From Clostridium sp. C2-6-12 (GTDB taxonomy: Bacteria > Bacillota > Clostridia > Clostridiales > Clostridiaceae): 64,000 nt of DNA. The DNA is taken from contig NZ_JAABNP010000001.1 in NCBI RefSeq assembly GCF_009928485.1, positions 186,001 through 250,000 on the forward strand, read 5' to 3'. Position 1 is the first letter of the stretch, and the number at the start of each line of letters is the position of its first letter. Positions 44,842 to 54,500 of this stretch are shown in pieces. The notes under the pieces are model-generated. The model worked only from the letters and a program-made list of their open reading frames with translations, ran no database searches and was not told the origin of the DNA. The position numbers were made by a program, and so were the translations under genes.

Positions 44842-46017
44842 TTATACATAATGTTTATCTATAGTAATTATGCAATTATAAGAAGGATGATATTTCTTAA
44901 CGCCATTAGATATTTTTTCAATTAATTCATGATCATTTATTGTGAAATCTTTTGGAGGCTCAACCACTACATCGAAAATTAAATTTTTAATGTCGCCTTC
45001 ACCAACAACTCTAAAATCATGTATTGATTCAATATAGTTAAACTCACTAATTATAGATAAAATCTCATCATAGGCTTTTTTTACTTCACCTTCAATAATA
45101 CAAATTGGATCAATATGTATTACTAAATAAATTTTAAGGGCGGCTGAAACTTCTCTTTCGGCCTTATCTATTATTTCATGAATTGTAACGACGCTAATAT
45201 CACTAGGTATTTCAGCATGAATGGATGCCATACATTTGCCTGGGCCATAATTGTGAATGATTAAGTCATGAGTTCCTAATATATTATCATAGGATAGTAC
45301 CATTTCTTTAATTGAATTAACAAGTTCTGGGTCAGGAGCTTCTCCAAGGAGAGGACTTATAGTATCTTTCACCAAGTTGAAACCAGAATAAACTATAAAG
45401 AAGGCAACTGCCATACCGATGTAACCATCTACTGGAAAGGAAGTGAAATTTGCAGCTGCAAATGATATAACAACACAAGTTGAGGTAAATACATCTCCTA
45501 AAGCATCTATTGAAGCGGCCTTTAAAGCAGAGGAATTGATCTTTTCTCCAACAAATTTATTAAAACGTGAAAGTACAACTTTAAGGAATATAGACACAAA
45601 GAGTAATATAAATGGAACTAAATCAAAAATTACAGGTGTTGGATTTAATATTCTCTCAAAAGAAGATTTAATAAACTGCACACCAACTAACATTACCATA
45701 AACGCAACAATTAAGGCGGAAAGGTATTCAATTCTACCATGTCCAAATGGGTGCTCCCTATCTGCAGGTTTACTAGATAATTTGAAGCCTAATATAGTTA
45801 TTAAAGAAGAAGCAGCATCAGATAAGTTATTGAAGGCATCTGCCATAACAGCTATACTTGAAACAATAAGTCCAACAGAAAATTTTATTATAAATAAAAG
45901 GACATTTACTGAAATTCCAACAATTCCACCAAACATTCCATATGAATTTCTAACTTTTTCATCTTTAATGTTAGAACTATCTTTTATAAACATTTTAACT
46001 ATACGTTCGAAAAACAT
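44842..46017 (-). CDS. Cation diffusion facilitator transporter
   Basis: The product has 391 residues. Six membrane helices lie in the first 220 (GIVGISVNVLLFIIKFSVGL, metal site SIAVMADAFNNLSDAASSL, HPFGHGRIEYLSAL, DALGDVFTS), followed by cytoplasmic domains and a longer than usual C terminus. It exports divalent metal ions such as Zn, Mn or Fe by proton exchange. The start at 46017 follows GGAGTG; an ATG three codons upstream has poorer spacing. Confidence 0.93.
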   Translation of the reverse strand: MFFERIVKMFIKDSSNIKDEKVRNSYGMFGGIVGISVNVLLFIIKFSVGLIVSSIAVMADAFNNLSDAASSLITILGFKLSSKPADREHPFGHGRIEYLSALIVAFMVMLVGVQFIKSSFERILNPTPVIFDLVPFILLFVSIFLKVVLSRFNKFVGEKINSSALKAASIDALGDVFTSTCVVISFAAANFTSFPVDGYIGMAVAFFIVYSGFNLVKDTISPLLGEAPDPELVNSIKEMVLSYDNILGTHDLIIHNYGPGKCMASIHAEIPSDISVVTIHEIIDKAEREVSAALKIYLVIHIDPICIIEGEVKKAYDEILSIISEFNYIESIHDFRVVGEGDIKNLIFDVVVEPPKDFTINDHELIEKISNGVKKYHPSYNCIITIDKHYV

Positions 46018-46322
46018 AAAATACACTCCAATCTTTTAATAATAATCTCCTAGAAATAAGCAATATATTCATTATATTAAATATCTTTAATTAATTAAAT
46101 ACTTTTTATGGATACATTTAGAAATAGAAGAGGATATAAGAGCATAATCAACATATATTATGACTTTTATTATATAATGAATATATACTAATTATTCATT
46201 ATTGATAAATAATTATTCATTAATAATGGAATAATATTTTGAATTTTAAGAGATTCTAAGTTTATACTAGGCCTTTACTGTGTTATAATCAATATAGAAA
46301 ATATTCAAGGGGGCAAAATTTT

Positions 46323-47207
46323 ATGAAGGATATTATATTTACGGGTGCAGCAGTTGCTATTGTTACACCTTTCACAGAAGATGGAATTAATTTTTCCGAA
46401 CTAAAAAGATTAATAGATTTTAATATTGAAAATGGTAGCGATGCAATTGTAATTGCAGGAACTACTGGAGAATCTTCTACTATGACAGATGATGAACATA
46501 GAGAGGCTATTAGATTCACAGTTGAATATGTAAATAAAAGAGTGCCAGTAATTGCGGGAACAGGTTCTAATGACACTGTTTATGCTGTAGAACTTTCTAA
46601 ATATGCAGAAAGTGTTGGAGCAGATGCACTTTTATTAGTTACACCATATTATAATAAAACTACTCAAAGTGGTTTAATCAAGCATTATAATTACATTGCT
46701 GATAGAGTGAATATTCCTATTATTTTATACAATGTGCCATCAAGAACAGGCGTTAACATAACTCCTGAAACATACGTTGAATTAGCTAAACATCCACGTA
46801 TAGTAGCTACGAAAGAAGCGAGTGGGGATCTTTCAGCTATTGCAAAGATAAAAGCTCTTTGTGGTGATCAACTTAATATTTATTCAGGAAATGATGACCA
46901 AATAGTACCGATCTTATCTCTTGGGGGCAAGGGGGTAATTTCAGTATTTTCAAATATTATGCCAAAGCAAGCACATGATATTTGTAGCTTTTATTTTGAA
47001 GGTAAGGTAAAAGAAAGCTGTGAACTTCAAACAAAATATTTAGATCTAATTAATACATTGTTTATAGAAGTAAATCCAATTCCAGTAAAGACTGCACTTG
47101 GTCTTATGGGATATAATGTAGGACAGCTAAGAATGCCATTATTTCCAATGGAAGATAAGAATTTAGATACATTAAAAGCTCAGCTTAAAGCTAATGACCT
47201 TATATAA
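46323..47207 (+). CDS. dapA: 4-hydroxy-tetrahydrodipicolinate synthase
   Basis: The product is a 294-residue (beta/alpha)8 aldolase. It has VAIVTPFTEDGINFSELKRL, AGTTGESSTMTDDEH, the Tyr in LYNVPSRTGVNI and the Schiff-base Lys in VATKEASGDL. It condenses pyruvate with aspartate semialdehyde, the first committed step to diaminopimelate and lysine. AAGGGGG precedes the ATG. No riboswitch is seen in its upstream region, in contrast to lysA. Confidence 0.96.
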   Translation: MKDIIFTGAAVAIVTPFTEDGINFSELKRLIDFNIENGSDAIVIAGTTGESSTMTDDEHREAIRFTVEYVNKRVPVIAGTGSNDTVYAVELSKYAESVGADALLLVTPYYNKTTQSGLIKHYNYIADRVNIPIILYNVPSRTGVNITPETYVELAKHPRIVATKEASGDLSAIAKIKALCGDQLNIYSGNDDQIVPILSLGGKGVISVFSNIMPKQAHDICSFYFEGKVKESCELQTKYLDLINTLFIEVNPIPVKTALGLMGYNVGQLRMPLFPMEDKNLDTLKAQLKANDLI

Positions 47208-47249
47208 TTGAATATATTTAACATTAGTATTGATTGTTAATTAATTTTA

Positions 47250-47295
47250 GTCAGGCAATAAATTTTTCGGAATTTATTGCCTGACTTATTTTATG
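47250..47295 (+). terminator. dapA terminator
   Basis: GTCAGGCAATAAATT / AATTTATTGCCTGAC stem of 15 bp followed by a T-rich run. The rest of the gap to 47715 has no gene I can support. Confidence 0.92.
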
Positions 47296-47715
47296 ATTTT
47301 TAACATTATATAGATAAAGTTTTAAATGAGAATTTTTTTCATGAATTCAGTTAATTTGGTTGTGCAAAAAATATAATATGGGAGGTTCCATTATAACTAA
47401 TTTATTTGTATATACTATTGTTTTAAATAAATGTTGGTAGTATGTTTAAAAATTATAGTAAGTGGAAAGTATTAAGAAGAAATAAGTAATATAAAGCATT
47501 GGGCTAATAAATATTCTATTTAATAAATTTAGTAACTTTGTTTATAAATTTATTTATTGTTTTCAAAGTTATAAATAAAAACACAGGTTTGATGAACAGA
47601 ATTTGTTAGAACATATAGAATATATTTTATTAATCAGTTTTATTTTAATTAAGCAATTTTGATAATTATAAGAAATTGAACAATACTGATACTTTATATA
47701 TTGAGGTGAATCTTT

Positions 47716-48591
47716 TTGATACGAAAAAAAGTGAAGTTAAAAAAATTAAAATTTCATATAAATGAGTTTATAAAGGATAATGTTTATAAAAATAAAATAA
47801 TTAAATGTTGTCCAATTTGTGGTGGAAGTAAATATATTAAACATGGAACTTATAATGGGAAACAAAGATATAAATGTAAAGAGTGTGGAAAGACCTATTC
47901 AAAAGCTACCAATTCCTTATGGAGTTACTCAAAAAAGGATTTAAATATATGGATTAAGTTCATTGAATTAATGATGAAAAGAAGATCGTTAAGATTTTGT
48001 GCTAAAAAGTTAGACATTAATATAGCAACAGCATTTTATTGGAGACATAAGATTTTACATATTTTAAAAAATGACAGTATTCCTAGTGGCTTAAAAGGTT
48101 ATGTACATATGAACAAAACAATATTAAAAGAAAATTATAAAGGCTGCAGAAATATAACGACAAAAAGAAGAAGAAATATTTGGGTGGTAGCAGCAAAAGG
48201 GAATGAAGATTCTATGTTAGTCATACCAGCATTCTGTGATTTTTGGGATTGGAAATTATTTAAGAGTAAAATTTATTCCAAAATTGAAGAAGGATCGTAT
48301 ATTGTTCCTTATCAAGATAGGTATATTAGTGTGCAAGCTCAAAAACATAATAAAGGTTTATTGAAAGAAGTTGAGCTTGATAATAGAGTAAAATACATTA
48401 TAGTAAACTTAAGAAAATGGTTAGGTAAATTTAAAGGAGTAGCTACAAAATATTTAGATAGTTATCTTTCATTTTTTGTACTTTTTAATTTGGATAGAAA
48501 AATAGATTATATAGATATGATATCTTGTTTATGCAATAAAAATTCATTTATTAAAATAGAAAAGATTAAAATGCAGCAATTAATAATATAG
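47716..48591 (+). CDS. IS1595-like transposase, apparently catalytically dead but intact
   Basis: The product has 291 residues. An N-terminal zinc ribbon (CCPICGG ... RYKCKECGKTYSKATNS) precedes the helical region SKKDLNIWIKFIELMMKRRS and YWRHKIL. The RNase-H-like core follows, as in IS1595/ISXO2 transposases. At the first catalytic site, usually V-D-E-T-F, the sequence is VHMNKTI. At the second, usually T-D-C-K, it is IVPYQDRY. At the third, just before KFKGVATKYLDSYL, the expected His/Asn is Ile. Yet the frame is uninterrupted and has a proper TTG start after GAGGTG. No terminal inverted repeats were found. It may be a domesticated DNA-binding protein. Confidence 0.7.
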   Translation: MIRKKVKLKKLKFHINEFIKDNVYKNKIIKCCPICGGSKYIKHGTYNGKQRYKCKECGKTYSKATNSLWSYSKKDLNIWIKFIELMMKRRSLRFCAKKLDINIATAFYWRHKILHILKNDSIPSGLKGYVHMNKTILKENYKGCRNITTKRRRNIWVVAAKGNEDSMLVIPAFCDFWDWKLFKSKIYSKIEEGSYIVPYQDRYISVQAQKHNKGLLKEVELDNRVKYIIVNLRKWLGKFKGVATKYLDSYLSFFVLFNLDRKIDYIDMISCLCNKNSFIKIEKIKMQQLII

Positions 48592-48800
48592 AGATATAGA
48601 GAAGCTCTATAGGATTAAAATTTTTAACAACATTTATTTAAAACATATTCATATGTACTATAAAATATAATATGTTCATATAAGAAATTTGTATGAAAAA
48701 GTGTGTAAGTATAAATTAGCTAGCAAATAAACATGTGCTTGTATAAATTACTTTTATTTGATTATTATAATATATAGCAAGACTTGGAAGGAAACTTATA
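48592..48800. other. Intergenic, nothing recognised
   Basis: AT-rich DNA between the transposase-like gene and a gene remnant; no terminator of good quality and no ORF with a ribosome site. Confidence 0.5.
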
Positions 48801-49067
48801 ATGGATTATAATAAAGTAGAAGATGCGGTTTTTAAGAAGGCAATGGAGGTAATTAAAGAGGGCGCCGCAAAGATTTTTGAGTTAGATCCTAAAATAATTC
48901 CTTAATACTGTTTTTAGGTACCATTTGATAAATTTGGGGACGATTCTTCAAGGAAAATATTTTAAGGAGGTTACTGATAGTCTGATATTAGAAGAATGAC
49001 ATTTGAAGAAGTGAAAATCATTTACTAATAAAGCAATTTAAAATGGTAATAGAGGAATATAAAAAAT
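48801..49067 (+). pseudogene. Eroded gene remnant
   Basis: ATG 48801 after AAGGAAAC opens 34 codons (MDYNKVEDAVFKKAMEVIKE...) ending at TAA 48903. Shifting frame there gives a further open piece (TVFRYHLINLGTILQGKYFKE), and more shifts give short helical pieces to 49067. This looks like one decayed gene with several frameshifts. The family is unknown; the 34-residue peptide might still be made. Confidence 0.4.
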
Positions 49068-49161
49068 AATTGTTTTTAAGCATATGATGTTAATTTATAT
49101 AAATAAGCTAATTATTATTTGAAATAAATTGATTAGCATGAAAAAGAGGGAGAAAGTAACT

Positions 49162-50448
49162 ATGAATAACACACAAGAATTATTAAATTTTATAAACAAG
49201 AGCAAAACTGCATTTCAAAGTGCATATGAAATTAAGACTATTTTAGATAAAGAAGGATATTCTGAAATTAAAGAAGAAGACACATGGAATTTAGAAAAGG
49301 GCGGAAAGTATTATATTAAAAAGAATGATTCAGCAGTAATTGCATTTGAGATTGGAACAGGAGATATTGAAAAAGATGGCTTTAGATTAATTGGAGCACA
49401 TACTGATTCACCAGGTTTCAGAATTAAGCCAAATCCTGAAATGTTAGTTGAAGGAAAGTATTTAAAGTTAAATACAGAAGTTTATGGGGGACCAATATTA
49501 AGTACTTGGTTTGATAGACCATTGAGCATAGCGGGAAGAGTTACATTAAAGGGAGAAAATCCTTTTAAACCAAAAGTAGAACTAGTAGATATTAATAAAC
49601 CTGTTTTAATAATTCCTAATTTAGCTATACATATGAATAGAGAAGTTAATGAAGGATATGCATTCAACAGACAAAAGGATACATTACCTTTAGTTACAAT
49701 TGTTGAGGATAAATTAGAAAAGGATGGTTATTTAATTAAATTAGTTGCAGAAAGCTTAAATGTAGCCCCAAGTGATATATTAGATTTTGATTTATTCTTA
49801 TATGAATATGCAGAAGGTATGTTTGTAGGACCTAATGAAGAGCTTATATCTTGCGGAAGATTAGATGACCTTTGGATGGTATTTGCAGGATTAAAGGCCT
49901 TATTAAATAGCAACAAAATTAAAGAAACTAAAGTTTTGGTAGCTTTAGATAATGAAGAAATAGGAAGCTTAACAGCTCAAGGTGCTAATTCTTCTATATT
50001 AGAAAACATTTTAGAAAGAATAACTTTAGGTTTAAGTAAGAATAGAGAAGAATTTAGAAGAGCTTTAAGCAATTCAGTTATGATTTCAGCAGATTTAGCA
50101 CATGGAATGCATCCAAATTATCCAGAGAAATGTGATCCAACTAATCTGCCAATGTTAGGTAAAGGCCCAGTTTTAAAGATTGCAGCAAGTGGAAGCTACT
50201 CAACAGATAGCTATGCAAGTGCAATATTTAAAGGAATTTGTGAAAAAGCTGGAGTTCCATGCCAAACTTTTGTAAACAGATCAGACTTAAGAGGCGGAAC
50301 AACAATAGGACCAATCACTGCAGGTAAGTTAAATATACCAGTGATAGATATGGGAGCACCTGTTCTAAGTATGCATTCAATAAGAGAATTAGCATCAGTA
50401 AAGGACAATGAATATACTATAAAGGCATTTACTGAATTTTTTAATTAA
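49162..50448 (+). CDS. M18-family aminopeptidase
   Basis: The product has 428 residues. Zinc and active-site motifs are LIGAHTDSPGFRIKP, the bridging Asp in GRLDDLWM, the Glu pair in ALDNEEIGSLTAQG, and the C-terminal His in PVLSMHSIRELAS. It is a dodecameric cytoplasmic enzyme that removes N-terminal residues, often acidic ones. The ATG at 49162 is preferred since AGAGGGAG lies upstream of it and downstream of an earlier in-frame start. Confidence 0.95.
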   Translation: MNNTQELLNFINKSKTAFQSAYEIKTILDKEGYSEIKEEDTWNLEKGGKYYIKKNDSAVIAFEIGTGDIEKDGFRLIGAHTDSPGFRIKPNPEMLVEGKYLKLNTEVYGGPILSTWFDRPLSIAGRVTLKGENPFKPKVELVDINKPVLIIPNLAIHMNREVNEGYAFNRQKDTLPLVTIVEDKLEKDGYLIKLVAESLNVAPSDILDFDLFLYEYAEGMFVGPNEELISCGRLDDLWMVFAGLKALLNSNKIKETKVLVALDNEEIGSLTAQGANSSILENILERITLGLSKNREEFRRALSNSVMISADLAHGMHPNYPEKCDPTNLPMLGKGPVLKIAASGSYSTDSYASAIFKGICEKAGVPCQTFVNRSDLRGGTTIGPITAGKLNIPVIDMGAPVLSMHSIRELASVKDNEYTIKAFTEFFN

Positions 50449-50496
50449 ATAAGTGCAGTGGGCTAATTAAATAGTATCCAGATTTGTATTGAACTT

Positions 50497-50530
50497 AGGT
50501 ATAGATTTTATTTATCTATACCTTTTATTT
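50497..50530 (+). terminator. Aminopeptidase terminator
   Basis: AGGTATAGAT / ATCTATACCT stem followed by TTTTATTTT. Confidence 0.85.
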
Positions 50531-50675
50531 TCGTTCAACACTAAAAATATAAAGAATTTAGATTAACCTATTTTTATGAAAAGAAAATAATATAGTCAAT
50601 AAAAATTGAAATGTCTTATATGGGAGTAATATAAGTTGAAGTGCCTGATATCTTTTGGGATATTTTAGGTCAGCA

Positions 50676-50993
50676 TTAAGATATGAGGACTTCGCCATCT
50701 CCTATTAATACAACCTTATAATCTGGTTGAAGAGGAATTATATTAAATTTTTTAGATTGTGGTTTTAACCGTATACCCTGAAGTGGTGTTGCATGAGAAT
50801 CAAAAATAATTATGTAAATACGTTCGTTAAAGGTAGAGTTTTGTACTGTATAAGGTGTATTAGGCGAAAGCTGCAAATCTTTCACTTTGTAAAAACCTTT
50901 TTTAAGGGTTTGAGAACTGGCTGTAGCGGGCATTAGTAGTGATTGAAAAGAACAATAGATAAAAAGTAAAAATATGATAACAGCTTTTTTCAA
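50676..50993 (-). CDS. Small secreted protein, tandem paralogue B
   Basis: The product has 105 residues. A signal peptide (KKAVIIFLLFIYCSFQSLLM, cleavage near PATASS) is followed by a roughly 80-residue beta-rich domain: GFYKVKDLQLSPNTPYTVQN, IIIFDSHATPLQ, LKPQSKKF, LQPDYKVVLIGDGEV. Start is TTG, 7 nt after AAAGGTGG. It is clearly related to the gene 21 bp upstream, with the same block order. I do not recognise a named family. The pair is divergent from the giant glucan synthase gene. Confidence 0.8.
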   Translation of the reverse strand: MKKAVIIFLLFIYCSFQSLLMPATASSQTLKKGFYKVKDLQLSPNTPYTVQNSTFNERIYIIIFDSHATPLQGIRLKPQSKKFNIIPLQPDYKVVLIGDGEVLIS

Positions 50994-51014
50994 GGGTATA
51001 TACCACCTTTCTGT

Positions 51015-51335
51015 TTAAAATTCTAGAATAATTTCATCATTAGTAACTACTAATAATTGATATCCTGGCTGTAGCGTTGTTAAAATATATTCTTCTGAAT
51101 TAGGTATTAATTGCATATATTGCTGTGTAATCTGATTTGAATCAAAAACCATTATAAAAGTATACTCATCATTAGATGGATTTCTAATGGTGTTTATTTT
51201 GTTTTCAGATAAATTTAAATCTTCTGCTTTATATAGTCCTTCTTTAAGAATTTTTGTTTCAGCCATAGAAGGTACTAAAAATAAATTAAAGGATAAATAT
51301 GAGCAGAATAAAAACATAAAAAAGAACTTTTTCAT
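51015..51335 (-). CDS. Small secreted protein, tandem paralogue A
   Basis: The product has 106 residues. The signal peptide MKKFFFMFLFCSYLSFNLFL ends near PSMAET, then GLYKAEDLNLSENKINTIRN, MVFDSNQITQQYMQLIPNS and LQPGYQLLVVTNDEIIL. It shares G-Y-K-DL-LS, FDS, L-P-S and LQP-Y positions with its neighbour, so the two arose by duplication. The start at 51335 follows AAAGGTGG; a GTG four codons upstream lies inside that site. Function unknown; secretion is predicted. Confidence 0.8.
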   Translation of the reverse strand: MKKFFFMFLFCSYLSFNLFLVPSMAETKILKEGLYKAEDLNLSENKINTIRNPSNDEYTFIMVFDSNQITQQYMQLIPNSEEYILTTLQPGYQLLVVTNDEIILEF

Positions 51336-51555
51336 TAATTTAACCACCTTTCCACTTTAGTTTATGTCAAAAACACTATGTTATTCTCCAAGTCTATCAT
51401 ATTAATACATGCTATTAAGAATATTTTATATATTTATGGTAAAAATATCTCTATTGAGTAATTGGCATTGAAACACAGTTAAAAAATTAGAATAGTATGT
51501 TTTTCTAGTTTCTATGTGAAGTTGTTAAGATTACATATTGAAGGGAGTTTTTTAC

Positions 51556-54500
51556 TTGGAAAAGAATAATTCTTATGGTGTAAGAAGGAATGTTTTAAGA
51601 GAACTTTCAGATGCATTTTCTAGTATACATGATAATTATAAATATTTTAGCAAATTGTCCAAAGAAGGCTGCAAAGTTCTTGGAGCCTCAGAATGGCTTC
51701 TAGATAATATATATTTAATTGAAAAAGAATATAAAGCGATAAAAAGGGAGATGCCAATAGACTATTTTGAGGGATTAACTTCTATAGATTCAAAGGAAAT
51801 GGTGCCACGTATTTTTTTAGTGGCTAAAGATTATATAAATAATCAAAATGAAATTGATTGTGATAAATTAATAGCTTATATAAATAAGCTTCAGGAAAAA
51901 AGAACAGAAATGAGTGGCGAGATAGATTTAGAGAATAATGAAGCTGGTTTTACCATGGGAGAATTGTGGGCTTTTCCTCTTATGCTTAAAACAGCAATTA
52001 TAATAAGCCTGTCAGAGTATACTGATGAGCTTACATCTATTCAAAAAGAAATTATACAAGGAAAGATTACAGCTGAAAAGGTTATTGATATTATCAATAA
52101 TAATCCTGTATATTGTAAAAATGTTGGAGAATTAAATAATGCTAATTTAAAAGAAAGTAATATGAAGGATAATCTTAATATTCTTTATCAGGAGTTAAGA
52201 AGTGTTCAGGTTGATTTTGATCATGTAAGTCATCTATTTCTAAGAGAATTTTTTAGGGTTTTAAGAGAGAATTCTATAGAGGATGAAAGATTTTATGAAT
52301 TTATGGAGACTAATTGGAATTTAAGTGTGGATTATGAAAAGAGTGAACTTAAAAGCCAATTAAGAGAAGAGGTGTTGGAAAATTATATTGGTGAATATAT
52401 CACCCATATTAGAAAGATTGAGGGGATAAGCTGGAGAAAGTTTTTTGAAAATACTTCTTTAGTTGAAAAGAAGCTGAAAAAGGATCCTCAAAAGGTCTAT
52501 AGTAATATGGAGTTTAAATCAAAAGATTATTATAGACATAAGCTTGAAAGGTTAGCAAGAAAGCTAAAGGTCAATGAAATTGATTTAACAAATAATATTT
52601 TGGAACTTGCTCAAAAAAGCATGGACAATAATGAAGATGATTATAAATGCCATGTTGGGTATTATTTAATTGACGATGGAATAAAGGAATTGGAGAGTCA
52701 CAATAATCGTGCTAAATTTAATTTCTCAGAAAATATGTATTTAGCCATGAATATACTTGGAACTCTTTTGATAAGTTTTTTCATTATATATATGACCAGT
52801 ATTTTAGGAATAGCATATACAAGAACTCAATATTTAATTTCATTTTTGCTTATTTTAATTCCTGTAAATGAAATAATAATTGGTATTACAAACTGGACTG
52901 TAAATAAGGCTTCAGAAATTAGATTAGTTCCCAAGTTAAATTTCAGCAGTGGAATTCCAGAAGAAAGTAAAACTGTAGTTGTAATTCCTGCAATTACAAA
53001 TTCAAAAGAAAAGATTAAAGAACTTATGAAAAAGCTTGAAGTAGCTTATTGTGGGAATAAAGATAAAAATTTATATTTTGCATTACTTTGTGATTTTTTA
53101 GATTCTAAGGAGGAAGTAGAGAAAAATGATGAAGAAGTAATAAAATGCGGAATAGAGTGCGCCAGAAAATTAAATGAAAAATATTCTTATGAGGGATCGA
53201 AAAGTAATCGCTTTTTTTTCTTTAGCAGAGTAAGAGTTTATAATGACAAGCAAAAGGTTTATATGGGAAGAGAAAGAAAACGTGGAAAGCTTATGGAGTT
53301 TATGGCTCTTATTAGAGGAAGTAATGAGCATACCTTTAATGTTTTTAGTTCAGATATTAAGGAATTAAGAGCGGTTAAGTATTTGATTACTTTAGATGAA
53401 GATACTTTTATGCCGAGAGAAAGTGCTGTAAAGCTAGTAGCAGCAATGAGTCATGTTTTAAATTCCCCAAAGATAAAGGATAACCGTGTAGTCAGAGGTT
53501 ATGGAGTAATGCAGCCTAAGGTAAGCATTAGCTTAGAGGCTAAAAATCAAACTTATTTTTCAAGAATATTTGGAGGAGAAGAAGGAGTTGATGGATATTC
53601 AACAGCTTATTCAGATACATATCAAGATTTATTTGGAGAAGGCTCCTTTACGGGAAAAGGAATAATTAACATAGATAAATTTTATGAAGTACTTCACAAT
53701 ACAATAAAGGATAATAAAATACTCAGCCATGATCTTTTGGAGGGTGGAATTGCAAGATGTGCTTTGGTTAGTGATGTGGAATTTATTGATGGGTATCCGG
53801 GGTCTTATGAATCCAGCTGCAAAAGGCTTCATAGATGGGTTAGGGGAGATTGGCAGTTAATAGGCTGGCTGTTTTCTAATAAGCTTACTTTATTATATAA
53901 GTGGAAGGTATTTGATAATTTAAGAAGAAGCCTTTTAGCACCTAATCTTCTTTTGGCACTTATTTTATCCTTAACAGTTTTGTCAGCAGGGAATCAAATA
54001 GCAGCACTTTGTTTTTTTGCTTTAATAAGTTCTTTAGTGTTTACTGTGACAGACTTTGTTGTAACACCTAAAAATAAGCTTATGGGAACTTTTAAAAACT
54101 TAGAACAGGTTGTTTTAATAGTAAGCTTTATACCTTATCAATCATATTTAATGGTTCATGCTATTTTGGTAACATTATTTAGAGTTATTTTTTCTAAGAA
54201 GAATATGCTTGAGTGGCAGTCAGCTGAGTTTGTAGAAAAGAATTCAAGCAATGATTTTCTATCCTGCTTTAAGAGAATGTGGATTTCACCAGTAATGGGG
54301 ATGGTGATTCTTTATTTATCGTTCTTTAATTCAATTGGTGTAATTGCGTATAATTTAGCAGTTGCAATTCTATGGATCATAAGTCCTTATTTTGCATATT
54401 GCATAAGCATGGAGACTACCAAGGATAAAAATACATTAAATAATGAAGAAAAAAGTTATTTACAAAAAATAGCTAGAAGAATATATGCATATTATGAAGA

